This document shows positions 37,373-46,189 of a stretch of DNA of 64,000 nucleotides, in pieces. Source of the stretch: Nocardia transvalensis (GTDB lineage Bacteria; Actinomycetota; Actinomycetes; Mycobacteriales; Mycobacteriaceae). Where the stretch lies: NCBI RefSeq assembly GCF_015477765.1, contig NZ_JADLQQ010000004.1:186001-250000 (forward strand). Reading direction: 5' to 3'. The translations under genes were made by a program, and so were the position numbers. Position 1 is the first letter of the stretch, and every line of letters begins with the position of its first letter. The notes beneath the pieces were generated by a model. That model was not told the origin of the DNA, searched no databases, and worked only from the letters and a program-made list of their open reading frames with translations.

Positions 37373-38347
37373 TCAGGATGACACTCCGTAGCAGGTGGCG
37401 ATCGCGACGGCGCGGTCGCGCAGGGTGGTGCGCACCCACTGCGGGGCCAGGGCCTCCGCGTTCGTGGCGAGCTGCCACAGCGCCCATTCGGCGTGTCTGG
37501 AATCTTGGAAGGTCACCTCCAGCCGTAGCCAGCCGTCCGCGTCGGCTTCTTCGGCGCCGACGGCCACCGCGGTGTCCACCAGTTCGTCCCGCCGTGCCGG
37601 GTTCACCCGTACCAGCACGGTGACTTGATCTCCGCTGGCCCGGAACTGCGTGCTGCGTTCCTGCCAGGCCCGGTCCAGATCGACCCGGTCCGGTCGCTGT
37701 GCGGGTTCGGGGAGTTCCTCGGCGGCCAAGATCCGGGACAGCCGGTAGGTGCGGTCCGCGCCCGACCTCGTGGCCAGCAAGTAGCCCTGGTCGCGCACGG
37801 TGACCAGGCCGATCGGGTCCACCGTGCGCCACTTCGGGCTCTGGTCCACGGCCGCGTAGTGGATGCGCAGCTTGTGTCCGGCGAATACCGCGCGCCGGAC
37901 CTCGGTCACTACCGTGTCGGGCACTTCCTCGGTGATCAGCTTGCGCGAGAAGAGGTCGGTCTCCGGGTCGATCAGCAATCGCTGGGCCGCGCCGGTCGCG
38001 GTGGCCCGATAGCTTTCGGGTAGCGCGTCGACCACCTTGCGCATGGCCGAAGCGAGCGCCGAGCCGAGGCCGAATGCCTGGGCGCCGCGCCGTGATCCGG
38101 CGACCAGCAGGGCGAGCGCCTCATCGTGGTTCAGTCCGGTGAGCTCGGTCTGGAAACCGGGCAGCAATGCGAAACCGCCGTGCCGTCCGCGTTCGGCGTA
38201 GACCGGGACGCCGGCCGCGGACAGCGCCTCGATGTCGCGCAGCACGGTTCGGGTGGACACCTCGAGTTCGCGGGCCAGCGCGGGCGCGGTCATCCGACCG
38301 TGACGGCGCAGCAGCAGCACCAGCGAGACCAATCGGTCGGCGCGCAT
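37373..38347 (-). CDS. WYL-domain transcriptional regulator (YafY-like)
   Basis: An N-terminal DeoR-type helix-turn-helix (MRADRLVSLVLLLRRHGRMTAPALARELEVSTRTVLRDIEALSAAGVPVYAERGRHGGFAL) is followed by a WYL domain (LRIHYAAVDQSPKWRTVDPIGLVTVRDQGYLLATRSGADRTYRLSRI) and a C-terminal WCX extension. Such regulators sense ligands through the WYL fold. Divergent from the SnoaL-like gene with 61 nt between, its probable target. 324 residues from ATG 38347. Confidence 0.9.
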   Translation of the reverse strand: MRADRLVSLVLLLRRHGRMTAPALARELEVSTRTVLRDIEALSAAGVPVYAERGRHGGFALLPGFQTELTGLNHDEALALLVAGSRRGAQAFGLGSALASAMRKVVDALPESYRATATGAAQRLLIDPETDLFSRKLITEEVPDTVVTEVRRAVFAGHKLRIHYAAVDQSPKWRTVDPIGLVTVRDQGYLLATRSGADRTYRLSRILAAEELPEPAQRPDRVDLDRAWQERSTQFRASGDQVTVLVRVNPARRDELVDTAVAVGAEEADADGWLRLEVTFQDSRHAEWALWQLATNAEALAPQWVRTTLRDRAVAIATCYGVSS

Positions 38348-38408
38348 ACGAAACCTTTGCAGAAATACACGACACAGGATGTCGTGATTCGTTGGGAGCC
38401 TTATCAGT

Positions 38409-38762
38409 ATGACGAACAAGAAAGTGGCCACTGATCCGAACGACCTGGGCAGGTACTTCATCGAGCGCGCCAACGCGGGCGACGTCGACGGGCTGGTGGC
38501 GTTGTACGAGCCGGACGCCGTGCTGGCGTTTCCGCCGGGCAACCACGCGACCGGACATGCGGAGATCCGCAAGGTGTACGAGCAGTTCGTCGCGGCCGCA
38601 CCGGTGCTCTCGCCGGGAAGGCAGCATCCAGCGTTGGTGAGTGGCGATCTGGCACTGACAGCGTCCACGCTGAGCACCGGCGAGGTGACCGTCGAGATCG
38701 CCCGTCGCCAGCCGGACGGATCGTGGCTATGGGCCGTGGACCAGCCGACACTCGTGCCGTAG
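38409..38762 (+). CDS. SnoaL/NTF2-like protein
   Basis: A 117-residue NTF2-fold protein recognised from FIERANAGDVDGLVALYEPDAVLAFPPGN, a typical SnoaL-like opening, and VTVEIARRQPDGSWLWAVDQP at the end. Members bind small ligands or act as isomerases; nothing shows the substrate. ATG 38409. Divergently arranged with the WYL regulator, which resembles many regulator-target pairs. Confidence 0.82.
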   Translation: MTNKKVATDPNDLGRYFIERANAGDVDGLVALYEPDAVLAFPPGNHATGHAEIRKVYEQFVAAAPVLSPGRQHPALVSGDLALTASTLSTGEVTVEIARRQPDGSWLWAVDQPTLVP

Positions 38763-38835
38763 CGGGGCGGCAGTGCGCCGTGACCGAGCCCACCGCCGCA
38801 CAGCGGCGTGTGGACGTGCGGCGCCGGGTGCTGCG

Positions 38836-39315
38836 ATGAGGCGCATCGCGACGATCGGCGTCTACGGCTTCACGGCCGAAGCCTTCCTCGAGAAGCTCGC
38901 CGGCGAGGGCGTGGGGTTGCTGCTCGACCTCCGCCAGCGCCGCGGCGTGCGAGGCCCCGACTACTCCTGGGCGAACTCGGCGCGGCTGCAGCGCGCACTC
39001 GCCGCAGCGGACATCGACTACCGGCACGTGAAGGAGCTGGCGCCGACAACCGAACTGCGCCGGCTCCAGTACCGCGAGGACGACCGCCAGGGCGTGGGCA
39101 AGCGCAACCGCATCGCCCTGGCACCCGAGTACACCGAGCGCTACACCCGCGAGATCCTCGACCCGTTCGACCTCGGCGCCCTCGTGGCCGAACTTCCGAA
39201 CGGCTCGTCGACCGCCCTCTTCTGCGTCGAGCGCGATCCGGAGGCATGTCACCGCTCACTCGTGGCCGCACGCATGCGCGCCGAACATGGCCTACCGGTC
39301 ACGAACCTCCGCTGA
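38836..39315 (+). CDS. DUF488 family protein
   Basis: A 159-residue DUF488 protein of unknown function. The family pattern is plain: IATIGVYGFTAEAFLEKLAGEGVGLLLDLRQRRGVRGPDYSWANS at the start, the central YRHVKELAPTTELR and the Cys-containing end ALFCVERDPEACHRSLVAARM. ATG 38836 begins the family N-terminus. It follows the SnoaL-like gene on the same strand by 73 nt. Confidence 0.86.
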   Translation: MRRIATIGVYGFTAEAFLEKLAGEGVGLLLDLRQRRGVRGPDYSWANSARLQRALAAADIDYRHVKELAPTTELRRLQYREDDRQGVGKRNRIALAPEYTERYTREILDPFDLGALVAELPNGSSTALFCVERDPEACHRSLVAARMRAEHGLPVTNLR

Positions 39316-39457
39316 CACGTGTGAGCGGCTGGTGCGTGTTCGCGAACCCGTATGGACACAGGTTATTTCGGAGACCTCGGCGGACCGGCTGATCAAATCC
39401 CTTCGGCTGCCGAATATTCGGTCGACCGCGACGGTTCCGACTGGTAACGATGCGGGC

Positions 39458-40324
39458 ATGACGACGCTGGGTGTTGTGTTCAAGCCGCAGAATCCTCCTG
39501 AGCGGTTGCGGGAGGTGGTGCGGGTGGCCGATTCGGCGGGGCTCGAGGAGCTTTGGCTGTGCGAGGACTGCTTCGCCGAGGGCGGCATCTCGACCGCTGC
39601 GGCCGCGCTGGCCTGGTCCGAGCGCGTGCGCATCGGTGTCGGGGTGCTTCCGGTGCCGCTGCGCACTGTTGCCGTCACGGCGATGGAAATCGCCACGCTG
39701 GAGCGGATGTTCCCCGGCCGGGTGATCTGGGGGGTCGGCCACGGTAATCAGCAGTGGATGGGTCAGGTCGGCGCCCGGGTCGCCTCGCCGATCACCTTGC
39801 TGCGCGAGTATCTCGATGCCCTGCGGGGTCTGCTCGCGGGGGACCGAATCACCGTGAAGGGCCGCTATGTTCAACTCGACGACGTCGCTCTCGACTGGCC
39901 CCCGGTCACCGCGCCGACCGTGGTCGTCGGGGGATTCGGACCGCGCACCCTGCGGCTGGCCGGCGAGGCCGCCGATGGCGTCGTCACCGGCACCACGCTG
40001 GGGGGCATGCGACAGGCTATCGAGCTGACGCAGGAGGGCCGTGCAGCGCGCGAGCGGAGCGGAGACTTCTCGTTCATGGTCCAACTGGTGGCCGCCACCG
40101 GTCCCGACGCGGCCGACCGCGCCGAAGCCGAAGTGCGAAAACTAGGTCATGCCATCCACGACGGCCTCTGCGCCGTGGGCGATGCGCAGGCGATCGCCGA
40201 TACCGTCGCGCAATGGGCACAGGCCGGTGCCGACACCGTGATCCTCGAACCCACCCCCGATGAACCCGACCCCGTCGCATTCTTCCGCTTCATCGCCGAG
40301 AAAGTCCGCCCACTCGTTCCGTAA
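39458..40324 (+). CDS. LLM-class flavin/F420-dependent oxidoreductase
   Basis: Luciferase-like TIM-barrel oxidoreductase, 288 residues. Motifs: MTTLGVVFKPQNPPERLREVVRVADSAGLEELWLCEDCFAEGG, VRIGVGVLPVPLRTVAVTAMEIATLERMFPGRVIWGVGHG and APTVVVGGFGPRTLRLAGEAADGVV. This subgroup in actinomycetes generally uses F420 or FMN. ATG 39458 gives the family N-terminus; the frame upstream belongs to the end of the DUF488 gene. Substrate unknown. Confidence 0.87.
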   Translation: MTTLGVVFKPQNPPERLREVVRVADSAGLEELWLCEDCFAEGGISTAAAALAWSERVRIGVGVLPVPLRTVAVTAMEIATLERMFPGRVIWGVGHGNQQWMGQVGARVASPITLLREYLDALRGLLAGDRITVKGRYVQLDDVALDWPPVTAPTVVVGGFGPRTLRLAGEAADGVVTGTTLGGMRQAIELTQEGRAARERSGDFSFMVQLVAATGPDAADRAEAEVRKLGHAIHDGLCAVGDAQAIADTVAQWAQAGADTVILEPTPDEPDPVAFFRFIAEKVRPLVP

Positions 40325-40361
40325 CAAACGTCGAGGTGAATCTCCGAGCAATGATGGGCGG

Positions 40362-40496
40362 TCCGTCTCCCCGGACGGGCTGCCCTACGGCATGCAGATC
40401 ATCGGCCCCTACCTCGAAGAGCGCACAACACTGCGGTTCGCAGAGCTGATCGAGCAGGAGTTCGGCGGATTCACCCCGCCGCCGGGTTTCGCGTAG
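40362..40496 (+). pseudogene. C-terminal remnant of an amidase
   Basis: About 44 codons encode SPDGLPYGMQIIGPYLEERTTLRFAEL followed by EFGGFTPPPGF, which is the extreme C-terminus of amidase-signature-family enzymes. The catalytic Ser-Ser-Lys core is absent and the upstream sequence is not amidase-like, so this is the tail of a deleted gene. It shares the 308-nt gap 40325-40632 with the inverted repeats that follow; nothing else is seen there. Confidence 0.7.
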
Positions 40497-40548
40497 ATGC
40501 CGACGGTCACGAGAGCGCCTGGCGACCAACGGCTCCGACCGACATAAC

Positions 40549-40626
40549 CCGCACCCCTTCTTGTCATCCGCACCCCCTGCGGCACGCTGCAGGGGGTGCG
40601 TTTGCCGAGAAGGGGTGCGGATGACA
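40549..40626. repeat. Nested inverted repeats with CCGCACCCC motif
   Basis: Three perfect pairings share this 78-nt block: an inner 12-bp stem CGCACCCCCTGC/GCAGGGGGTGCG (40569-40580, 40589-40600, 8-nt loop), an outer 15-bp stem TGTCATCCGCACCCC/GGGGTGCGGATGACA (40562-40576, 40612-40626), and an alternative 13-bp arm pair CCGCACCCCTTCT/AGAAGGGGTGCGG (40549-40561, 40608-40620). Lying between the converging amidase relic and the permease gene, it could be a bidirectional terminator or a mobile repeat; TTT follows the inner stem. Confidence 0.75.
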
Positions 40627-40632
40627 GACCGA

Positions 40633-41775
40633 CTACTCCGGAGCGGGTTGGAGGTCTTCGGGGTCTTCGGGGGGTGCGGTGGCTATGTCTATTTGTTCGC
40701 TGATGTAGCGGAGGATGACGGCTATGACGCCTGCCACCGGGACTGCGAGGAAGGCGCCGGTGATGCCGTAGACGGAGCCGCCGGCGGTGACGGCTACCAG
40801 GACCACGGCGGCGTGGAGGCGCATGCTGCGGCTTTGGAGGACCGGTTGGAGGACGTTTCCCTCGAGTTGCTGGACGGCGATGATGATGGCCAGCACGATC
40901 AGGGCCGTGGTGAGGCCGTTCGCGACCAGGGCGACCAGGACGGCGAGGGCACCGGCGACGAAGGCGCCGACGATCGGGATGAAACCGCCGATGAAGGTGA
41001 GCACGGCCAGGACCAGGGCCAGGGGGACGCCGAGGATGACCAGGCCCGCGCCGATGAAGACGGCGTCGATCAGGCTCACCAGCGCCTGGGTGCGGATGAA
41101 GCCGCCGAGGGTGAGCCAGACCCGGTTCAGCACCTCCTCGACGTGGCGGCCGCTGCGGCTGCCGAGCACCGAGTGCAGCCAGGGCAGCAGGCGCGGGCCG
41201 TCCTTGATGAAGAAGAAGGTCAGGATCAGCACCAGGAACAGCGCGACCAGCACCGACGTCGCGGTGCTGACACCGGTGAACACCCCGGAGGCGATCTGCT
41301 CGGAGCTGGACTGCAAGCGCTGCACGATCGCATCCACGGCCGAGGACAACTGCTCGTCGCGCAACCGCAGCGGTGGGCCCTGCAACCAGTCCCGGACCCG
41401 CTCGATGCCCTCGGTCGCCCGGTCGGCCAATTGCGGTGCCTGGTCGGCGACCGAGGGAACGATCAGCGCCACGATCCCGGCGAATATGCCGAGGAACCCC
41501 AGCATCGTCACCATCGCCGCGGCACCCGGCCGAAACCTGTGCTGGGTGAGCCAGCGGGTGGGCGGCCACAGCACGCTGGAGACGATCAAGGCCAGCGCGA
41601 TGGGTAGCAGCACCACCCAGAACCTGGCGACGACGTAGCCGATCACCCACGTCCCCGCCGCTATCGCGACGATGCACAAGGCCCATTTGGCCAGCCAGAG
41701 GATCCCCGCCCCGATCACGTCGCCGCGGTCACGCCCCGCGGCCGGTCCGCTGTGGTTGCCGTCCTGGTCACTCAC
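40633..41775 (-). CDS. AI-2E family permease
   Basis: Membrane protein of the AI-2E/TqsA-YdiK family, about 380 residues with seven or eight membrane helices, e.g. WALCIVAIAAGTWVIGYVVARF, FWVVLLPIALALIVSSVLW and AAMVTMLGFLGIFAGIVALIVPS. Family features include LFLVLILTFFFIKDG, ALVSLIDAVFIGAGLVILGVPLALVLAVLTFIGGFIPIVGAFVAGALA and the end GAFLAVPVAGVIAVILRYI. Some members export signalling molecules or act as Na+/H+ antiporters; the substrate here is unknown. GTG 41775 is chosen; upstream codons add a low-complexity stretch. Confidence 0.88.
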   Translation of the reverse strand: MSDQDGNHSGPAAGRDRGDVIGAGILWLAKWALCIVAIAAGTWVIGYVVARFWVVLLPIALALIVSSVLWPPTRWLTQHRFRPGAAAMVTMLGFLGIFAGIVALIVPSVADQAPQLADRATEGIERVRDWLQGPPLRLRDEQLSSAVDAIVQRLQSSSEQIASGVFTGVSTATSVLVALFLVLILTFFFIKDGPRLLPWLHSVLGSRSGRHVEEVLNRVWLTLGGFIRTQALVSLIDAVFIGAGLVILGVPLALVLAVLTFIGGFIPIVGAFVAGALAVLVALVANGLTTALIVLAIIIAVQQLEGNVLQPVLQSRSMRLHAAVVLVAVTAGGSVYGITGAFLAVPVAGVIAVILRYISEQIDIATAPPEDPEDLQPAPE

Positions 41776-41865
41776 GCACGCCAGTTTGGCACGGGCTGTC
41801 CGGATCGGCGGGATTGTCGCTGGTGCGGCGATCCGGGTTTCCGAGGTATCCGTGCGAGGCAAGCG

Positions 41866-41895
41866 GATTCGGCCGCCGATTCGGCCGCCGATTCG
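41866..41895. repeat. 12-bp direct repeat GATTCGGCCGCC
   Basis: Two complete tandem copies (41866-41877, 41878-41889) and a six-base partial third copy lie in the 156-nt divergent gap between the AI-2E permease and the next gene. Could be slippage or a clustered binding site. Confidence 0.6.
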
Positions 41896-41931
41896 CGAGT
41901 GAGACAGACCTCACAGTCATACGATCGACGC

Positions 41932-42594
41932 ATGCCGGATCCATGGAGTGGATCGATGATGATCGAGGGGCGGGTTGTACGTGAGGTGTCGGAGCCGCCG
42001 CGGATCGTCTTTCGAAGTGGCCCAGGGGATCCGATCGCCGTAGCGGCGCGCGAGGTGCCCGGCGCGACGCCGCGCAGGAGGCCGATTCGGTTGGGACGCA
42101 GCGCGAGTCGCGGCCATGCGCATGTGATCACCTACGCCGACGGGTACCGGGTGCGGCTCGAACCGGACCGGGACGGCTCGACGGTGTTGAAGAGCAGAGA
42201 CGGCACCCGCATCGGCCTCATCATGGTGACCGACACCGCGACCGCCATCTCGATCACCGGTGGCACGCTGTGCCACTTCGTCCCCCATCCCGACGAATGC
42301 CGCACCACCGACTCGTTCCGGTTGCTGGTCCTCGATCAGTGCGGTGCGGAAATGGGCCGGCTGAGCCTCATTCGGGCCGCCGAGGGGTGGGGCCGGCGCG
42401 GTGACGACCCGGCCGACACCCATCTGTGGTGGGACCGCACGGGCGAACCGTTGTCCGTCCCGATCCTGGGCGCCCGGCTGGCGGTGGAGCGCCGGATCGA
42501 CCGGGACGAACGCGATGCCCTGCTCGCCGCGTGCGTGGACATGGTGCTCGGGCTGCGCCCGTACATCACGGAGCTGAAGTGCCTCGACGGTTGA
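41932..42594 (+). CDS. Hypothetical protein
   Basis: A 220-residue soluble protein that I do not recognise. It starts with a basic, Pro-rich segment (VPGATPRRRPIRLGRSASRGHAHVI) and continues as an apparent beta-rich domain (YADGYRVRLEPDRDGSTVLKSRDGTRIGLIMVTDTATAISITGG), ending in a short helix (RDERDALLAACVDMVLGLRPYITELK). No signal peptide, membrane helix or known motif. GC-rich codon use matches the neighbours, so it is likely a real gene. ATG 41932, or ATG 41959 (MMIEGRVV). Confidence 0.65.
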   Translation: MPDPWSGSMMIEGRVVREVSEPPRIVFRSGPGDPIAVAAREVPGATPRRRPIRLGRSASRGHAHVITYADGYRVRLEPDRDGSTVLKSRDGTRIGLIMVTDTATAISITGGTLCHFVPHPDECRTTDSFRLLVLDQCGAEMGRLSLIRAAEGWGRRGDDPADTHLWWDRTGEPLSVPILGARLAVERRIDRDERDALLAACVDMVLGLRPYITELKCLDG

Positions 42595-42622
42595 ACCGCG
42601 ACCATGCAATACGCTTGCTGGA

Positions 42623-43300
42623 ATGAGTGGGTTTACTCCCGATGCGCTGCGGGTGGGCTACGTGCCGGGCGTGACCGTCTCCAAATGGGAACGCATCTGG
42701 GGTGAGAGGCACCCCGGCAGTCCGCTGGAATTGATCGGCGTGCCGCAGGCCGAGCAGGAGGCGGCGCTGCGCGAGGGCCGGGTCGACATGTGCTTCGTGC
42801 GGTTGCCGATCGATCGCGAAGGGATGCACGCGATCCCGCTGTATCACGAGCTTGCGGTCGTGGTGGTGCCGAAGGACCACCCGATCTCGCTGTTCGAGGA
42901 GGTCACCCTCGCCGATCTGGCCGACGAACGCCTGCAGGACGCGCAGGACGTCGACGCGATGGCCGACACCGTCGCCCTGGTCGCCGCGGTCGGCGGGGCC
43001 GCCGTCATGCCGCATTCCCTGGCCCGGCTGCACCACCGCCGCGATCTGATCTACCGCACGGTCACCGACGCCCCCGACACCCGGATCGCCCTCGCCTGGC
43101 CGATCGATCGCACCACCGACACGGTCGAGGAGTTCATCGGCGTCGTGCGTGGTCGGTCCGTACGCAGTACCCGCTCTCCCTCGGCGCGCGCCGAAACCGC
43201 TGAGCCCCAGCGGAAAACGGCCAAACGATCCACCACGAAACCGCGGTTCGCCACGAAGAGGTCCGCCAGGAACAAGCCCACTCGGCGCCGCGGCCGCTAG
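42623..43300 (+). CDS. LysR substrate-binding-like protein without HTH
   Basis: The 225-residue product corresponds to the periplasmic-binding-like effector domain of LysR regulators (LRVGYVPGVTVSKWERIWGERHPGSPLELIGVPQAEQEAALREGRVDMCFVRLPID, LAVVVVPKDHPISLFEEVTLADLADERL). The N-terminal helix-turn-helix of LysR proteins is absent. Instead a basic tail of about 35 residues closes the protein (RKTAKRSTTKPRFATKRSARNKPTRRRGR), resembling histone-H1-like tails and possibly giving nonspecific nucleic-acid binding. ATG 42623 lies 28 nt after the preceding gene. Similar short LysR-domain proteins exist in actinomycetes; their role is unknown. Confidence 0.85.
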   Translation: MSGFTPDALRVGYVPGVTVSKWERIWGERHPGSPLELIGVPQAEQEAALREGRVDMCFVRLPIDREGMHAIPLYHELAVVVVPKDHPISLFEEVTLADLADERLQDAQDVDAMADTVALVAAVGGAAVMPHSLARLHHRRDLIYRTVTDAPDTRIALAWPIDRTTDTVEEFIGVVRGRSVRSTRSPSARAETAEPQRKTAKRSTTKPRFATKRSARNKPTRRRGR

Positions 43301-43392
43301 CCGGTCCCCGGCAATCGCCGAGTAGAGGAGGGGATTGAGCACACCTGTGGGCTGCCCGCAACGGCCGTCGGACGGGCCGACCGGAAACCGAT

Positions 43393-43719
43393 CTAGCGCG
43401 GGCGGCGCTGCAGCCAGGAGTCGCGGATCAGAATGCCCGCGAGGCCGAGGGCGGTGCCGATGAGGAACAGATAGCCGACATTGCCCGTGCCCGACGAGGC
43501 ACCCTGCGGGCCCTCGAACAGCATGGCCAGCAGAATCACGACGACGACCCAGCCGGCGACGCGGAAGGTGCGCCGCGATTCACCGCTCCAGCCCCAAGCG
43601 GCGGACGGAACCTCGGCGGGGTCGACCTTGGTGACGACACCGGCGCTCTTGGTGGGTTCCAGTTCCGTGGCGGCCACGTTCGCTCCCATCGGTTCATACA
43701 GGTACGTGCTGTCGTCCAT
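43393..43719 (-). CDS. DUF2631 membrane protein
   Basis: A 108-residue protein with two membrane helices (FRVAGWVVVVILLAMLF and VGYLFLIGTALGLAGILI) and the DUF2631 pattern KVDPAEVPSAAWGWSGESRRTFRVAG ... IRDSWLQRRPR. Unknown function; the family is confined to mycolate-type actinomycetes in my recollection. ATG 43719, with ATG 43689 as alternative. Divergent from dxr, as is common in this lineage. Confidence 0.83.
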   Translation of the reverse strand: MDDSTYLYEPMGANVAATELEPTKSAGVVTKVDPAEVPSAAWGWSGESRRTFRVAGWVVVVILLAMLFEGPQGASSGTGNVGYLFLIGTALGLAGILIRDSWLQRRPR

Positions 43720-43794
43720 ATGGTGGCATACGACCGGCCGTCGTAGCCAGCGGGGTGAGCGGGTGTCGGGTCCCGGACCGAGTTCCGCGACAAT

Positions 43795-44940
43795 GTGGGA
43801 GTGTCCGACATCGTGAGAGTCCTGCTGCTGGGCAGCACAGGTTCCATTGGCACGCAAGCGCTGGAGGTGATCGCGGCCGACCCGGAGCGGTTCCAGGTGG
43901 TGGGGCTCGCGGCCCGCGGCGGCAATACGGCGCTACTGGCCGAGCAGATCCAGGCCACCGGAACCGGCAACGTCGCCGTCGCCGACCCGGCGGCCGCCGC
44001 GAAACTCGGTGTGGCGCTTGCGGGTCCGGATGCGGTCACCGAACTGGTCCGGCGCACCGACGCCGATGTGGTGCTCAACGCCCTGGTCGGCTCGCTGGGC
44101 TTGGAGCCGACGCTGGCCACGCTGGAATCCGGTCGCCGCCTCGCGCTGGCCAATAAGGAATCGCTGGTCGCCGGTGGTTCGCTGGTCACCCGGGCGGCGG
44201 CCCCCGGCCAGATCGTGCCCGTCGACTCCGAACATTCGGCGATGGCGCAGTGCCTGCGCGGCGGCCGCGAGTCGGAGGTGGCCAAGCTGGTGCTCACCGC
44301 CTCGGGCGGCCCGTTCCGCGGCTGGACCGCCGAGATGCTGGAGTCGGTCGGTCCCGCCGCGGCCAAGGCCCATCCGACGTGGGCGATGGGCCTGATGAAC
44401 ACGATGAATTCGGCCACGCTGGTCAACAAGGGACTCGAGCTGATCGAGGCGCACATGCTGTTCGGCGTCGCCTACGACGACATCGAGGTCACCGTGCACC
44501 CGCAGTCGATCGTGCATTCGATGGTGACCTTCACCGACGGTTCGACCATCGCCCAGGCCAGCCCGCCGGATATGAAGCTGCCGATCGCGCTGGCGCTCGG
44601 CTGGCCCGACCGGGTGCCGGGGGTGCTCGCTCCGCTCGACTTCGGCGGGGCGTTCAACTGGGAATTCGAGCCGGTGGACAACGAGGTGTTTCCCGCAGTC
44701 GAGCTGGCCCGCCAGGCCGGTAAGGCCGGTGGCTGCGTCACCGCCGTCTACAACGCCGCCAACGAGATCGCGGTGCAGGCGTTCCTCGACGGCCACATCC
44801 GATTCCCGGATATCGTGCGCACGGTAGGCCGTGTGGTCGAGTCGGCCGACCGGTGGACGGCGGAACCGGCTACCTTGGACGAGGTGCTCGCGGCCGATGC
44901 GTGGGCGCGGCAGCGTGCGCGTTCGCACGTGAGTAACTGA
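43795..44940 (+). CDS. dxr: 1-deoxy-D-xylulose 5-phosphate reductoisomerase
   Basis: Second enzyme of the MEP isoprenoid pathway, converting DXP to MEP with NADPH; the target of fosmidomycin. Motifs: [18 protein letters not shown] (NADPH), [72 protein letters not shown] and [13 protein letters not shown] 43795 or a nearby downstream GTG is the start; 381 residues. Precedes rip1 by 21 nt and lies 2.2 kb from ispG, another MEP gene, as in M. tuberculosis (Rv2870c-Rv2868c). Confidence 0.95.
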   Translation: MGVSDIVRVLLLGSTGSIGTQALEVIAADPERFQVVGLAARGGNTALLAEQIQATGTGNVAVADPAAAAKLGVALAGPDAVTELVRRTDADVVLNALVGSLGLEPTLATLESGRRLALANKESLVAGGSLVTRAAAPGQIVPVDSEHSAMAQCLRGGRESEVAKLVLTASGGPFRGWTAEMLESVGPAAAKAHPTWAMGLMNTMNSATLVNKGLELIEAHMLFGVAYDDIEVTVHPQSIVHSMVTFTDGSTIAQASPPDMKLPIALALGWPDRVPGVLAPLDFGGAFNWEFEPVDNEVFPAVELARQAGKAGGCVTAVYNAANEIAVQAFLDGHIRFPDIVRTVGRVVESADRWTAEPATLDEVLAADAWARQRARSHVSN

Positions 44941-44961
44941 CGCAGGAGGGTTCGATACCGC

Positions 44962-46185
44962 ATGGGGTTCGCGATCGGGGTCGTGCTATTCGCCGTTTGC
45001 ATCCTCGTATCGGTCGCACTGCACGAATGCGGACACATGTGGGCCGCCCAGGCCACCGGGATGAAGGTCCGCCGCTACTTCATCGGCTTCGGACCGAAGA
45101 TCTTCTCGTTCCGGCGCGGGGAGACCGAATACGGCCTCAAGGCGCTGCCGCTGGGCGGCTTCTGCGACATCGCCGGGATGACCGCGCTGGACGAGGTGGA
45201 ACCGCACGAGCTCGACCGGGCCATGTACCGCCAGGCAACCTGGAAGCGCCTGCTGGTGATGTTCGGCGGCATCTTCATGAACTTCCTACTGGGGTTTTTG
45301 CTCATCGTGCTGTTGGCGGTGGCGTGGGGGCTGCCCCGGCTGGAGGCACCGCCGGAAACGATGATCGGCACGGTGGGGTGCGTGCCGGCGCAGAAGCCGG
45401 ACGGCAAATCCGCGGAATGTGCCGGGGAGGGCCCGGCGCAACGGGCGGGGCTGAAGAAGGGGGATCTGGTCACCGCGATCGACGGCGTTCCGGTGAAGAC
45501 CTGGAAGCAGTTCCAGGAGAACACTCAAAACAAGACCGGCACGGTCGTGTACACGGTGCAGCGCGACGGGCAGACCCTCGAGATCCCGGTCGTCCCGGAG
45601 CGTTCGGTGACCTATCCACTGGATCCGAAAACCAAGGAGCCCTCGACGACACCGCAGGTCGTCTCCAAGATCGGCGTCGGCAATATGGTGGCCTACCCTG
45701 CGGTGAAACACGACATCGTCAGTGCGATTCCGGCCTCGGTCTCCTTCACCGGCGATATGACGGTCGAGGTCGCCAAAGCACTGGCGCGTATGCCGCAGAA
45801 AGTGGTGAGCCTCTGGCACGCCGTGACCGGCGGTGAACGCGATGACGACACCCCGGTGAGCGTGGTCGGCGCGAGCCGCATCGGCGGCGAAACCGCGGAG
45901 CGTGGCCTGTGGAATGCGTTCGTCCTGACGTTGGCGAGCCTGAATTTCTTCCTTGGGGCGTTCAACCTGCTGCCGCTGCTCCCGCTGGACGGCGGCCACA
46001 TCGCGGTGGTGATCTACGAGAAGCTGCGCAACCTGTTCCGCGGCCGCCGCGGCCTGCCCCCGGGTGCCCCGGTCGACTACCTCAAGCTCCTGCCCGCCAC
46101 CTATGTCGTCGTCGTGATCGGCGGGGCCTATATGGTCCTCACCCTCGTCGCCGACGTCGTGAACCCGATCAAGCTGTTCCCATAG
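44962..46185 (+). CDS. rip1: Site-2 protease Rip1 (RseP family)
   Basis: Intramembrane zinc metalloprotease that cuts anti-sigma factors and similar membrane substrates. The zinc site HECGH (residues 21-25) sits in the first membrane helix; the second ligand motif is FNLLPLLPLDGGHIAVV. One PDZ domain lies between (GPAQRAGLKKGDLVTAIDGVPVKTWKQF). About four membrane segments in 407 residues. ATG 44962 follows GCAGGAGGGTTCG. Same operon position as M. tuberculosis Rv2869c, between dxr and ispG. Confidence 0.93.
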   Translation: MGFAIGVVLFAVCILVSVALHECGHMWAAQATGMKVRRYFIGFGPKIFSFRRGETEYGLKALPLGGFCDIAGMTALDEVEPHELDRAMYRQATWKRLLVMFGGIFMNFLLGFLLIVLLAVAWGLPRLEAPPETMIGTVGCVPAQKPDGKSAECAGEGPAQRAGLKKGDLVTAIDGVPVKTWKQFQENTQNKTGTVVYTVQRDGQTLEIPVVPERSVTYPLDPKTKEPSTTPQVVSKIGVGNMVAYPAVKHDIVSAIPASVSFTGDMTVEVAKALARMPQKVVSLWHAVTGGERDDDTPVSVVGASRIGGETAERGLWNAFVLTLASLNFFLGAFNLLPLLPLDGGHIAVVIYEKLRNLFRGRRGLPPGAPVDYLKLLPATYVVVVIGGAYMVLTLVADVVNPIKLFP

Positions 46186-46189
46186 CCGA

